Position numbers and translations under genes: made by a program
Shown here: positions 26,819-34,117 of the stretch, in pieces
Position numbering within the stretch: the stretch's first letter is position 1
Layout: the number at the start of each line of letters is the position of its first letter
Notes under the pieces: model-generated
The model's database searches: none
Seen by the model: the letters and a program-made list of their open reading frames with translations, nothing else
Told to the model about the DNA's origin: nothing
From: Curvibacter microcysteis
GTDB lineage: Bacteria; Pseudomonadota; Gammaproteobacteria; Burkholderiales; Burkholderiaceae_C
Strand: one strand, 5' to 3'
Length of the DNA: 64,000 nucleotides
Assembly (NCBI RefSeq): GCF_028649435.1
Contig: NZ_JAQSIN010000008.1

Positions 26819-27618
26819 GGCTGACTCCAGGGCGCCGGGCGGCGCGCGGCAAAAGCGGCCAGGCCGGCAGCGGCCTCGGGCCCGCGCAGCGACTGGGCAA
26901 AGGCCTGGGCCGCCGTGTCCAGCCAGGCGTCCAAACTGGTGTCAAAGGGGTGGTTCAGCAAGCGCTTGGTGGCCGCCACCGCGGCCGGCGCGCTGGGGGC
27001 CAGGGCCTGCAGCTGCGCGGCCACGGCCGCGGACAGGTCGTCCACCACGGTGTGGACCAAGCCGTCGGCCTGGGCCTGGAGGGCGTCGACGCGCTGGCCC
27101 GACAGCAACCAGCGCCGCGCCGACGCGTCGCCCAGGCGGCGCTGCACAAAGGGGGCGATCTGCGCCGGCACGATGCCCAGCGTGACCTCCGGCGTGGCAA
27201 ACACCGCGCGCGGCGAGGCCAGCACCCAATCGGCACAGCAGACCAGGCCCAGGCCGCCGCCCATGGCGGGGCCATCCACCGCCGCCAGCAGGATTTGAGG
27301 CAAGGCGCACAGGTCTTGCAGCAAGCGGCCAAAGCCGCGGTTCATGGGCCGCAAGGGGTCGGCCTGGCCGGGGGCCAGGGGCTGACCGATTTGTTGGGCG
27401 AAGCCGCCCAGGCTGCCGCCGGCACAGAAGCTGCCCCCCGCGCCTTGCAGCACGATGGCGCGCAGGGCCAGGTCGCCCTGGGCCCGCGCGCAAGCGGCCA
27501 CCAAGGCCTCGACCAGGGCCGGGCTCAGGGCGTTGCGGCTGGCGGGGTCGTTCAGGGTCCAGTGCTCGGCCTGGCCGCTGCCCAGGGGCTGGCGGGTGAT
27601 CAACAGGGATTCACTCAC
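26815..27618 (-). CDS. atuE: Enoyl-CoA hydratase, methylglutaconyl/isohexenylglutaconyl type
   Basis: A 267-residue crotonase-fold protein. The GTG at 27618 is the start; longer frames run into the preceding gene. Oxyanion-hole segments are SFCAGGSLGGF and AAVDGPAMGGGLGLVCCAD. The word FATPEVTLGIVPAQIAPFV is typical of hydratases acting on 3-methylglutaconyl-CoA-like substrates (LiuC, AtuE), not of the FadB type. It sits between the dehydrogenase and the biotin carboxylase genes, the place of atuE in the Pseudomonas cluster. It would hydrate the carboxylated product to a 3-hydroxy-glutaryl-CoA derivative. Hydratase family firm, substrate inferred. Confidence 0.85.
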   Translation of the reverse strand: MSESLLITRQPLGSGQAEHWTLNDPASRNALSPALVEALVAACARAQGDLALRAIVLQGAGGSFCAGGSLGGFAQQIGQPLAPGQADPLRPMNRGFGRLLQDLCALPQILLAAVDGPAMGGGLGLVCCADWVLASPRAVFATPEVTLGIVPAQIAPFVQRRLGDASARRWLLSGQRVDALQAQADGLVHTVVDDLSAAVAAQLQALAPSAPAAVAATKRLLNHPFDTSLDAWLDTAAQAFAQSLRGPEAAAGLAAFAARRPAPWSQP

Positions 27619-27631
27619 GGCGGCGCTCCGT

Positions 27632-28810
27632 TCAGGCCTGGGGCCGCTTGGCGATGCCCAGCGTCTTGGCCAGGATGCCCAGCATGACCTCGTCGGCGCC
27701 GCCGCCGATGGAGCCCAGGCGGCCGTCACGGTACAGGCGCGAGACCTTGTTCTCCCAGGTGAAGCCCATGCCGCCCCAGAACTGCAGGCAGCCGTCGGGG
27801 ATGAGGCGGTTCAGCCGCCCGGCCTTGAGCTTGGCCATGCTGGCGAGTTCGGTCACGTCCTGGCCCTGCACATACAGCTCGCAGGCGCGGTAGGTCAGCG
27901 CGCGCAGGCTTTCCAGCTCGGTCTTCATCTCGGCCAGCTTGAACTGCACCCACTGCTGGTCGGCCAAGGTGCCGCCAAACAGCTGGCGCTCCTGGGCCCA
28001 GCCGATGGTGGCGCTCAAGCAGTTGTCCAGCGACTGCAGGCAGCTCGCGGCGGCCCACAGGCGCTCTTCCTGGAACTGCTGCATTTGGTAGATGAAGCCC
28101 TGGCCTTCGGCGCCGATGCGGTTGCGCTGCGGCACGCGCACCTCGTCGAAGTACAGCAGGCCGGTGTCGCTGCTGTTCATGCCGATCTTCTTGATCTTGC
28201 GCGCCACCTCGATGCCCTGGGTCAGCTGCCCCCGGGGCCCGTCGCGCAGCGGCACCATGACCAGGCTCTTGTTCTTGTGCACCGGGCCTTCGCCGGTGTT
28301 CACCAGCATGCACATCCAGTCGGCCTGCAGGCTGTTGGTGATCCACATCTTCTGGCCGCTGATGACGTAGTCGTCGCCGTCGCGGCGCGCCACGCTCTTG
28401 ATGCCGGCCACGTCGCTGCCGGCACCAGGCTCGGACACGCCGATGCATCCCACCTGATCGCCCGCGATCGCCGGGGCCAGGAACTCGCGCCGCAGCTCGT
28501 CGCTGCCAAAGCGCGCCAGCGCGGGGGTGCACATGTCGGTCTGCACGCCAATCGCCATCGGCACGCCGCCGCAGTCGATGTGGCCCAGGGTCTCGGCCAT
28601 GGCCAGGCCGTAGCTGTAGTCCAGGCCCGCGCCGCCATAGGCCTCGGGCTTGGTCAGGCCCAGCAGGCCCAACTGGCCCATCTTCTTGAACACCTCGTGC
28701 GCGGGGAACATCTCGGCCTCTTCCCACGCGTCCACATGGGGGTTGATCTCGGCGTCGATGAAGCGCTTCAGGGTGTTCTGGATCTCACGGTGCTCATGGG
28801 TGAATTGCAT
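27632..28810 (-). CDS. atuD: Acyl-CoA dehydrogenase, citronellyl-CoA dehydrogenase-like
   Basis: A 392-residue flavoprotein, start after GGAGA. FAD-binding words are CIGVSEPGAGSDVAGIKS and YVISGQKMWITNS; the C-terminal end is LQFWGGMGFTWENKVSRLYRD and SIGGGADEVMLGI. As in the second dehydrogenase, Gly replaces the usual C-terminal Glu, and Glu249 in FQEERLWAA stands at the isovaleryl-CoA dehydrogenase position. INPHVDAWEEAEMFPAHEVFKK resembles the AtuD group. In the proposed pathway it makes the 2,3-unsaturated branched acyl-CoA that the carboxylase needs. The symbol rests on gene order and resemblance, not on alignment. Confidence 0.85.
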   Translation of the reverse strand: MQFTHEHREIQNTLKRFIDAEINPHVDAWEEAEMFPAHEVFKKMGQLGLLGLTKPEAYGGAGLDYSYGLAMAETLGHIDCGGVPMAIGVQTDMCTPALARFGSDELRREFLAPAIAGDQVGCIGVSEPGAGSDVAGIKSVARRDGDDYVISGQKMWITNSLQADWMCMLVNTGEGPVHKNKSLVMVPLRDGPRGQLTQGIEVARKIKKIGMNSSDTGLLYFDEVRVPQRNRIGAEGQGFIYQMQQFQEERLWAAASCLQSLDNCLSATIGWAQERQLFGGTLADQQWVQFKLAEMKTELESLRALTYRACELYVQGQDVTELASMAKLKAGRLNRLIPDGCLQFWGGMGFTWENKVSRLYRDGRLGSIGGGADEVMLGILAKTLGIAKRPQA

Positions 28811-28857
28811 GGTTGGTCTCCGTTTTTGTCATGAGGGATCCGGGGGCAGCGCAAGGT

Positions 28858-30471
28858 CTACATGCGCGCCACCCCAAACTGCAGGGGCCGCAGGCGGCGC
28901 GCCTCGGCCTCGGCGCACAGGGCCAGGCACTGGGCCAACACGGCGCGGCTGTCGCGCGGGTCGATCACGCCGTCGTCCAGCAGCAGGCCGCTGGTGTGGA
29001 ACACATCGGCCTGGGACTCGAACAGCGCCACGGTCTGATCAAACTGCGCCTGGGCGCACACCGGGTCGGGTGCCAGGCCTTTGCGCGCCAGCGCGGCCTC
29101 GGCCACGATCTGCATGGTGCGCGCCGCCTGCGCACCGCCCATGACCGCCGTGCGCGCGTTCGGCCAGGTGAACAAAAAGCGCGGCGCATAGCCGCGCCCG
29201 CACATGCCGTAGTTGCCGGCCCCAAAACTGGCGCCGCACTGCAAGGTGATTTGCGGCACCGTGGCGTTGCTGACGGCCTGGATCATCTTGCTGCCGTGCT
29301 TGATCATGCCGCCCTGCTCGCTGTCCTTGCCCACCATGAAACCGGTGGTGTTTTGCAGGTAGATCAGGGGGTGACCCAGCTGGCACATCCATTGGATGAA
29401 GTGCGTGGCCTTGTTGGCACCGGCCACGTCGATCGGGCCGTTGTTGCTGATCAGGCCCACGGGCCGGCCCTCGATGCGGGCCTGGGCGCAGACGGTGGCC
29501 GCGCCGTACAGGGGCTTGAACTGCAGCAGCTCGGAGCCATCGACCAGGCGCAGCATCAGCTCGCGCATGTCCACGGGCTGGCGCAGGTCGTCCGACATCA
29601 GGCCCAAGAGCTCGTCGGCGGGGTAGCGCGGCTCGGCAAAGGCGGGCGGCGCCTCGGGCACGCCCCAACCCAACTGGGCCACCACCTCGCGCGCCAGGGC
29701 CAGCGCTTCGCGGTCGTCTTCGGCCAGGTGCTCGCCCAGACCGGAAACCTGGGTGTGCATCTCGGCGCCGCCCAGTTCTTCTTCGGTGGCGATCTCGCCG
29801 GTGGCGGCCTGCAACAGCGGTGGCCCAGCCAGGAAGGCGCGCGAGCGCCCGCGCACCATGATCACCACGTCGCTCAGGCCCGGCATGTAAGCGCCGCCCG
29901 CCGTGCCCGAGCCGTGCTGCACGGTGATCACCGGGATGCCCGCCGCCGACAGCCGCGCCAGGTTGCGGAACAGGCTGCCGCCGTGGACAAAGCCCTCGAC
30001 GCGGTAGCGCATCAGGTTGGCGCCCGCGCTTTCGACCAAGTGCACAAAAGGCAGCTTGTTTTGCAGCGCAATCTCCTGCACGCGCAGGATCTTTTCCAGG
30101 CCCATGGGCTGGATGGCGCCGGCTTCGATGCCCGAATCACTGGCCACCACCATGCAGCGCACGCCCGACACCCAGCCAATGCCCGCGATCATGCCGCCAC
30201 CGGGCACCGAGCGCGCCAGCTCGGGCGTGTCCTGCCCATAACCCGCCAGCGTGGCCAGCGGCAGCCAGGGCCGGCCCGGGTCCAGCAGCAGGGCCACGCG
30301 CTGGCGCGGTAGCAGCTGGCCGCGCTTGTCAAACACCGCTTGCGAGCGGGCCGAGGCCGCCGCAGCCCGCTCTTCGAGCGCACGCAGCGCGACGAGGCGC
30401 TCCAACAGGGCCGCCCGGGCTTGCAAGGCCTGGGGCGAGGCCGGGTTCCAGCAGGATTCAAAGTGGCTCAT
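28858..30471 (-). CDS. atuC: Acyl-CoA carboxylase beta subunit (carboxyltransferase), geranyl-CoA carboxylase-like
   Basis: A 537-residue carboxyltransferase from the ATG at 30471 (MSHFESCWNP), which matches the family start. A GTG at 30519, directly after the SDR stop, would add 16 residues; neither has a clear ribosome-binding site. Conserved words are FVHLVESAGANL, HGSGTAGGAYMPGLSD, FLAGPPLLQAATGE and CGASFGAGNYGMCGRGY. In the segment VHGGSLFRN, Gly164 aligns by eye with the Phe of methylcrotonyl-CoA carboxylase (HFGRIF). A Gly at that site is the published hallmark of geranyl-CoA carboxylase, opening the pocket for a longer chain. With the alpha subunit it would gamma-carboxylate a 2,3-unsaturated branched acyl-CoA. 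Confidence 0.85.
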   Translation of the reverse strand: MSHFESCWNPASPQALQARAALLERLVALRALEERAAAASARSQAVFDKRGQLLPRQRVALLLDPGRPWLPLATLAGYGQDTPELARSVPGGGMIAGIGWVSGVRCMVVASDSGIEAGAIQPMGLEKILRVQEIALQNKLPFVHLVESAGANLMRYRVEGFVHGGSLFRNLARLSAAGIPVITVQHGSGTAGGAYMPGLSDVVIMVRGRSRAFLAGPPLLQAATGEIATEEELGGAEMHTQVSGLGEHLAEDDREALALAREVVAQLGWGVPEAPPAFAEPRYPADELLGLMSDDLRQPVDMRELMLRLVDGSELLQFKPLYGAATVCAQARIEGRPVGLISNNGPIDVAGANKATHFIQWMCQLGHPLIYLQNTTGFMVGKDSEQGGMIKHGSKMIQAVSNATVPQITLQCGASFGAGNYGMCGRGYAPRFLFTWPNARTAVMGGAQAARTMQIVAEAALARKGLAPDPVCAQAQFDQTVALFESQADVFHTSGLLLDDGVIDPRDSRAVLAQCLALCAEAEARRLRPLQFGVARM

Positions 30472-30519
30472 GGTCGTGGCGTCCGGGGCGGGGGCTTCGT
30501 CGTGGAGGGGCTCAGCCAC

Positions 30520-31428
30520 TCATTGGGGTTCGGCAAACACCTGGGGGGTCTGGGCGCGGTGAAACCCATCGAACGGCCGCACCGCCGGGCGCTGCTGCAC
30601 CTCGGCGCTGGGGCCTTGCATCGGCCAGCCCAGGCGGGCCTGGGGCCGCGCGCCATCAACGCGCAGCGTGCTGCCGCTGATGAAACTGGCCGCCGGGCTG
30701 AGCAGGAACACGATGGCTGCCGACACCTCGGCCTCGTTGCCAAAGCGGCCCAGGGGCACGGTGTGGCGCATGGCGCGCAGCATGTCGGCGGCCTCGGGCG
30801 GGTAGTGGTCCATGCCGCTGGAGGCGATGTAGCCCGGCGCCACCGCGTTCACACGCACGCCCTGGCAGGCCCATTCGAGCGCCGCGGTCTCGGTGAAGCT
30901 GACCATGCCGGCGCGCGCCGCACCGCTGTGGCCCATGCCGGGCATGCTGCCCCACATGTCGGCCACGAGGTTGACGATGGCGCCGCCGTGCGCGGCCAGG
31001 TGCTGGCGGTAGCACTCGCGCGCCACCAGAAAGCCGCCGGTGAGGTTGGTGTGCAGCACCGCCTCCCAGCCCTTAGCCGAGATGCTTTCCAGCGGCGCCA
31101 GGTATTGGCCCCCCGCGTTGTTGACCAGGCCGTCGAGGCGGCCGTGCTCGGCCAGCAGGGTGGCGACGGCGGTGGCCACCGCGTCTTCCTGGCGGATGTC
31201 GGCCACCAGGGTGCTGGCCTGGCCGCCATCGGCTTCGATCTCGGCGCGCACGGCGGCCAGCTTGTCGGCGTTGCGCCCCAGCAAAACCACCCGGGCGCCG
31301 AGGCGCGCGAGTTCGTGGGCCGCGCAGCGGCCAATCCCCGAGCCGCCGCCGGTGACCAGGACCACCTGGCCATCGAACAGGCCGGGGGCGAAGGCGGAGC
31401 GGTAAGCCGTTGACGCAGCGGGCTTCAT
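30520..31428 (-). CDS. SDR-family oxidoreductase, enoyl-CoA reductase-like
   Basis: A 302-residue short-chain dehydrogenase, start after GGGAGG and overlapping the TetR stop (ATGA). The NAD(P) motif is VTGGGSGIG; the NNAGG motif follows. The usual catalytic YxxxK is missing: the site reads MGHSGAARAGM, as in the peroxisomal trans-2-enoyl-CoA and 2,4-dienoyl-CoA reductase branch of the SDR family. The C-terminus has about 45 extra Pro/Gln-rich residues after the fold (from RPQARLGWPM). It holds the place of atuB in the Pseudomonas cluster. A role on an unsaturated acyl-CoA is inferred from family and context. Confidence 0.85.
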   Translation of the reverse strand: MKPAASTAYRSAFAPGLFDGQVVLVTGGGSGIGRCAAHELARLGARVVLLGRNADKLAAVRAEIEADGGQASTLVADIRQEDAVATAVATLLAEHGRLDGLVNNAGGQYLAPLESISAKGWEAVLHTNLTGGFLVARECYRQHLAAHGGAIVNLVADMWGSMPGMGHSGAARAGMVSFTETAALEWACQGVRVNAVAPGYIASSGMDHYPPEAADMLRAMRHTVPLGRFGNEAEVSAAIVFLLSPAASFISGSTLRVDGARPQARLGWPMQGPSAEVQQRPAVRPFDGFHRAQTPQVFAEPQ

Positions 31429-32213
31429 GGGGCCTCCCGGATGAACAGGGCCAGCGCCTGTTCGGTGAGTTGATCCAGGCTCAGGCCGCGCTTGGCATCG
31501 AACCACTGCACCGACCAGTTCAGCGCACCAAAGATGAACAGGCGCGCCACCCCTGGTTCGGCCTGCAGCAGGCCTTGCGCGGCCAGCGCCTGCAGCACCG
31601 GCATCCAGGCGGCTTCGTAGGCGTCTTTGACGCGGGCAATGCCCTTGCGCTGGGGGCCGCTGAGCGAACGCCATTCGTAAAGCATCACCGGGATGAAGTC
31701 GCTGTGGGGGCCCAGCAGGATCTCGAAGTGGTGCCGCACCAGCACGCGCAGTCGCTCGCGCGGCGTGGCCTGGGCGGGCAGCAAGGCCAGGGCGTTGGCC
31801 TGGCTGTGCGCGGCCAGCACCATGCCCTCGTCCATGACGGCGTAGAGCAAGGCGCTTTTGCTTTCGAAGTGGTAGAAGGGCGAGCCGCTGTGCATGCCGG
31901 CGGCGGCGGCGATGTCGCGCGTGCTGGCGGCGTCAAAGCCCTTGGTGCGGAACAGGCGGGCCGCGCCCTCGATCAGCTTGCGGCGGCGGTTGCCGTCGTC
32001 CAGCTCGTCGGCCGTCTTGCGGGGGCGGCCGCGCGGACGGCGGACTTCCGGGGGCGCCGGCGCCTCAGTGGCGGGTGGCGGCTCGGTGGCCACCAGGGAC
32101 AGAACGGGGCCGTCTGGCGTGCGCGGCACGGCGCTGACGGGGACTTTCGGGGCGGTGCCCGGCGTGGCAGAGGGGGACGCCGCACGGCGGCTGCGTCGGA
32201 CAGGTTTTTCCAT
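31425..32213 (-). CDS. atuR: TetR-family regulator with basic N-terminal extension
   Basis: A 262-residue regulator. The TetR helix-turn-helix domain (about 75-130) reads RRKLIEGAARLFRTKGFDAASTRDIAAAAGMHSGSPFYHFESK in two halves around the recognition helix. It is preceded by about 70 residues rich in Pro, Ala and Arg, including RRPRGRPRK (58-66), which has the RGRP core of an AT-hook. The C-terminal domain should bind the ligand, probably an acyl-CoA. It is the first gene of the catabolic operon and has a palindromic site 26 bp upstream, so autorepression is likely. No clear ribosome-binding site precedes the ATG. The symbol is tentative. Confidence 0.85.
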   Translation of the reverse strand: MEKPVRRSRRAASPSATPGTAPKVPVSAVPRTPDGPVLSLVATEPPPATEAPAPPEVRRPRGRPRKTADELDDGNRRRKLIEGAARLFRTKGFDAASTRDIAAAAGMHSGSPFYHFESKSALLYAVMDEGMVLAAHSQANALALLPAQATPRERLRVLVRHHFEILLGPHSDFIPVMLYEWRSLSGPQRKGIARVKDAYEAAWMPVLQALAAQGLLQAEPGVARLFIFGALNWSVQWFDAKRGLSLDQLTEQALALFIREAP

Positions 32214-32238
32214 GTCCGGCAGGTTAGCAAATCAATTT

Positions 32239-32268
32239 ATTTTTAGCAAGCGATTGCTTTGCATAAAT
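32239..32268. promoter_or_regulatory. Second copy of the palindromic operator, upstream of the TetR operon
   Basis: 25 of 30 positions equal the livH palindrome at 5989-6018, and the right part GCTTTGCATAAATCA is nearly unchanged. The left arm has diverged, so 10 of 15 pairs remain symmetric. It lies 26 bp before the TetR start. On the minus strand, a TTGCTA and a TAACCT 17 bp apart overlap and follow it and could be the promoter. Binding here would shut off the regulator and the whole operon behind it. Confidence 0.75.
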
Positions 32269-32328
32269 CAATCTGGCGCCAGGGGCGCTGCTTGGCGGCC
32301 AGCCGGCACAGCGGCCAGCGCCGCGGGC

Positions 32329-32892
32329 TCAGCCTGGGCCGGGCTCGCTGGCAGGCGCGATCCCGCCCGCCGCCGAGGCATGGCGCAGGGTCACCAGGGT
32401 TTGTTGCAACACCCGCGCGTCGGCACTGGCGCGGTGCCGGTGCAGGCGCAGCCGGGCCGCGACCTCGGCCCGGGTCTGGTCCCAGCGCGCCAGTTGGGTG
32501 TCATTGAGCAGGCCTTGCAAATTGGCCAGCCTGAAACTGGGGCTGCGCTCGGCGGCGTCGTACAGGCGGGCGATCCAAGCGTAGTCGTGGGCCCAGCAGT
32601 CGGTGTAGACCGTCTGGCCACGCAGACGCTGGTTCAACAACTGCGCCACGTCAGTGCAGCTGCGGCCGTGGCGCAGCAGGCTGTCGCGCGGGATGCGGTG
32701 CACCGCCGCCGCGCTGATGTCCCAATGCAGCCAGTCCGGCTCGGGCCGCACCAAGCTGCACCACGATTCGCCATCCGCCAGCACAAAGCCCACCTCAATG
32801 GGGTAACTGCCACGGCCAAAACCGGACGCCTCGATGTCGATCACCGTGGGCGCCGTGAGGCCGTTTTCTTCCAGCACTGCGTCAGCTTGCAT
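32329..32892 (-). CDS. DEDDh-type 3'-5' exonuclease domain protein
   Basis: A 187-residue protein; the ATG at 32892 follows AGGGAGGAG, so longer frames are rejected. The exonuclease motifs are visible: ExoI VIDIEASGFG (Asp, Glu), ExoII around HDYAWI (Asp) and ExoIII HRASADA (His, Asp). This is the fold of DnaQ/RNase T, and a stand-alone domain of this size trims DNA or RNA 3' ends. The TetR gene lies downstream on the same strand, and the Bug-family binding-protein gene lies upstream. The substrate and process are not evident. Confidence 0.8.
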   Translation of the reverse strand: MQADAVLEENGLTAPTVIDIEASGFGRGSYPIEVGFVLADGESWCSLVRPEPDWLHWDISAAAVHRIPRDSLLRHGRSCTDVAQLLNQRLRGQTVYTDCWAHDYAWIARLYDAAERSPSFRLANLQGLLNDTQLARWDQTRAEVAARLRLHRHRASADARVLQQTLVTLRHASAAGGIAPASEPGPG

Positions 32893-32986
32893 GCTGCGCT
32901 CCTCCCTGTTGTTGGTTTGCCGGTGCATCAAAACATCGACTTGGGGGGCTGTTAGCAACTTTGGGGCCGGGTCAGGCTGGGCCAGC

Positions 32987-34018
32987 TCAAGGCTGGAAGC
33001 CCGACTGGCGCACCACCGGGGCCCACTGGGCCTGGAAAGCCGTCAACATGCGGCGCGTGGCCTCGGGGCCGCTGCTCACGGGCTCCATGTCCGCCGCCAC
33101 AAAACGCGCCTGCAAGGCCTTGTCGGCCATGGCCTCGGCCACCGCCTGGGCGATGCGCTGGGCGCGCGCCGCTGGCAGGCTGCTGGGGGCGTAGAGCACG
33201 TTCCAGCCTTCGGCCGACAACTTGAGGCCGACGTCGCGGAAGGTGGGCACGGTGGGCAAGGAGGCGGTGCGGCGCTCGCTGGACACGGCCAGGATGCGCA
33301 GCTTGCCGGCCTTGTGCAGGGGCTCCAGCGAGTCCAGGGTGTCGACCGCGATCGGCACATGGCCGCCCATCAGGTCGTTCAGCAAGGGGGCCGAGCCCCG
33401 GTAGCCGACCACCGGCATCTTCAGGCCCAGTTGCTCGCCCAGCATCAGCACAAAAAAGTGCGGCAGGCTGCCCGTGGCGGGCACGCCAGCCGCGATTTGC
33501 GCCTGGTTGACCTGCATCCAAGCGCGCAGGTGGCTGAACTCGCGCACCGGCACACCCGCCCCCACGGCCACGCCAAAGGCGTAGCGCGTGACCTGGGCCA
33601 GGGGCTGGTAATCGCGTTCAGGGTCGTAGCCGTTGTCCTTGAACACCAGGGGAGCGACCACCATGGTGGCAGGGTTGGCCAGCAAAACCTGGTTGTGGCC
33701 CGAGGTGTCGCGGTGCAGTTGCTGGGCGGCCAGGCGGCCCCCGGCGCCGACACGGTTTTCCACGATCACCGGCACACCCAGGCGCGGCGCGATGGCGTCG
33801 GACACCAGGCGGGCCGCGCGGTCGGACGAGCCTCCGGGCGGGTAAGGCACCACGATCTTCAGCGGGCCGCCTTCGAGGGCGGTCTGGGCAGCAGCGACGC
33901 CAGCCCAGGCACTGGCGCCCAGAGCACCCAGGGCCTGCCAGGCGCGGCGGCGGGATGAATCCATGGGGGCCTCAGGCGAGGCGGAATCGCCCAGCGGGCG
34001 CGGCAAATAGGAACGCAT
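32987..34018 (-). CDS. Bug-family tripartite tricarboxylate transporter binding protein
   Basis: A 343-residue periplasmic binding protein. The mature part starts PLKIVVPYPPGGSSDRAARL, the signature of Bug (TctC-like) receptors that are greatly expanded in Burkholderiales. SSRRRAWQALGALGASAWAGVAAAQ is a signal peptide with a twin-arginine-like stretch. The ATG at 34018 has GGAG upstream and is given; an ATG at 33964 directly before the signal is equally plausible. No TctA/TctB membrane genes are nearby, which is common for orphan Bug proteins. Ligand unknown, usually a carboxylate. Confidence 0.88.
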   Translation of the reverse strand: MRSYLPRPLGDSASPEAPMDSSRRRAWQALGALGASAWAGVAAAQTALEGGPLKIVVPYPPGGSSDRAARLVSDAIAPRLGVPVIVENRVGAGGRLAAQQLHRDTSGHNQVLLANPATMVVAPLVFKDNGYDPERDYQPLAQVTRYAFGVAVGAGVPVREFSHLRAWMQVNQAQIAAGVPATGSLPHFFVLMLGEQLGLKMPVVGYRGSAPLLNDLMGGHVPIAVDTLDSLEPLHKAGKLRILAVSSERRTASLPTVPTFRDVGLKLSAEGWNVLYAPSSLPAARAQRIAQAVAEAMADKALQARFVAADMEPVSSGPEATRRMLTAFQAQWAPVVRQSGFQP

Positions 34019-34117
34019 GACTACTCCGTCGAAACCAGGCCTGCAATCGACCTGAAGCCCCGACTTTAAGCGCTGCGCAAGCCCTGACTCATCAGGCTGG
34101 ACCCACCCCCTGCGGCC

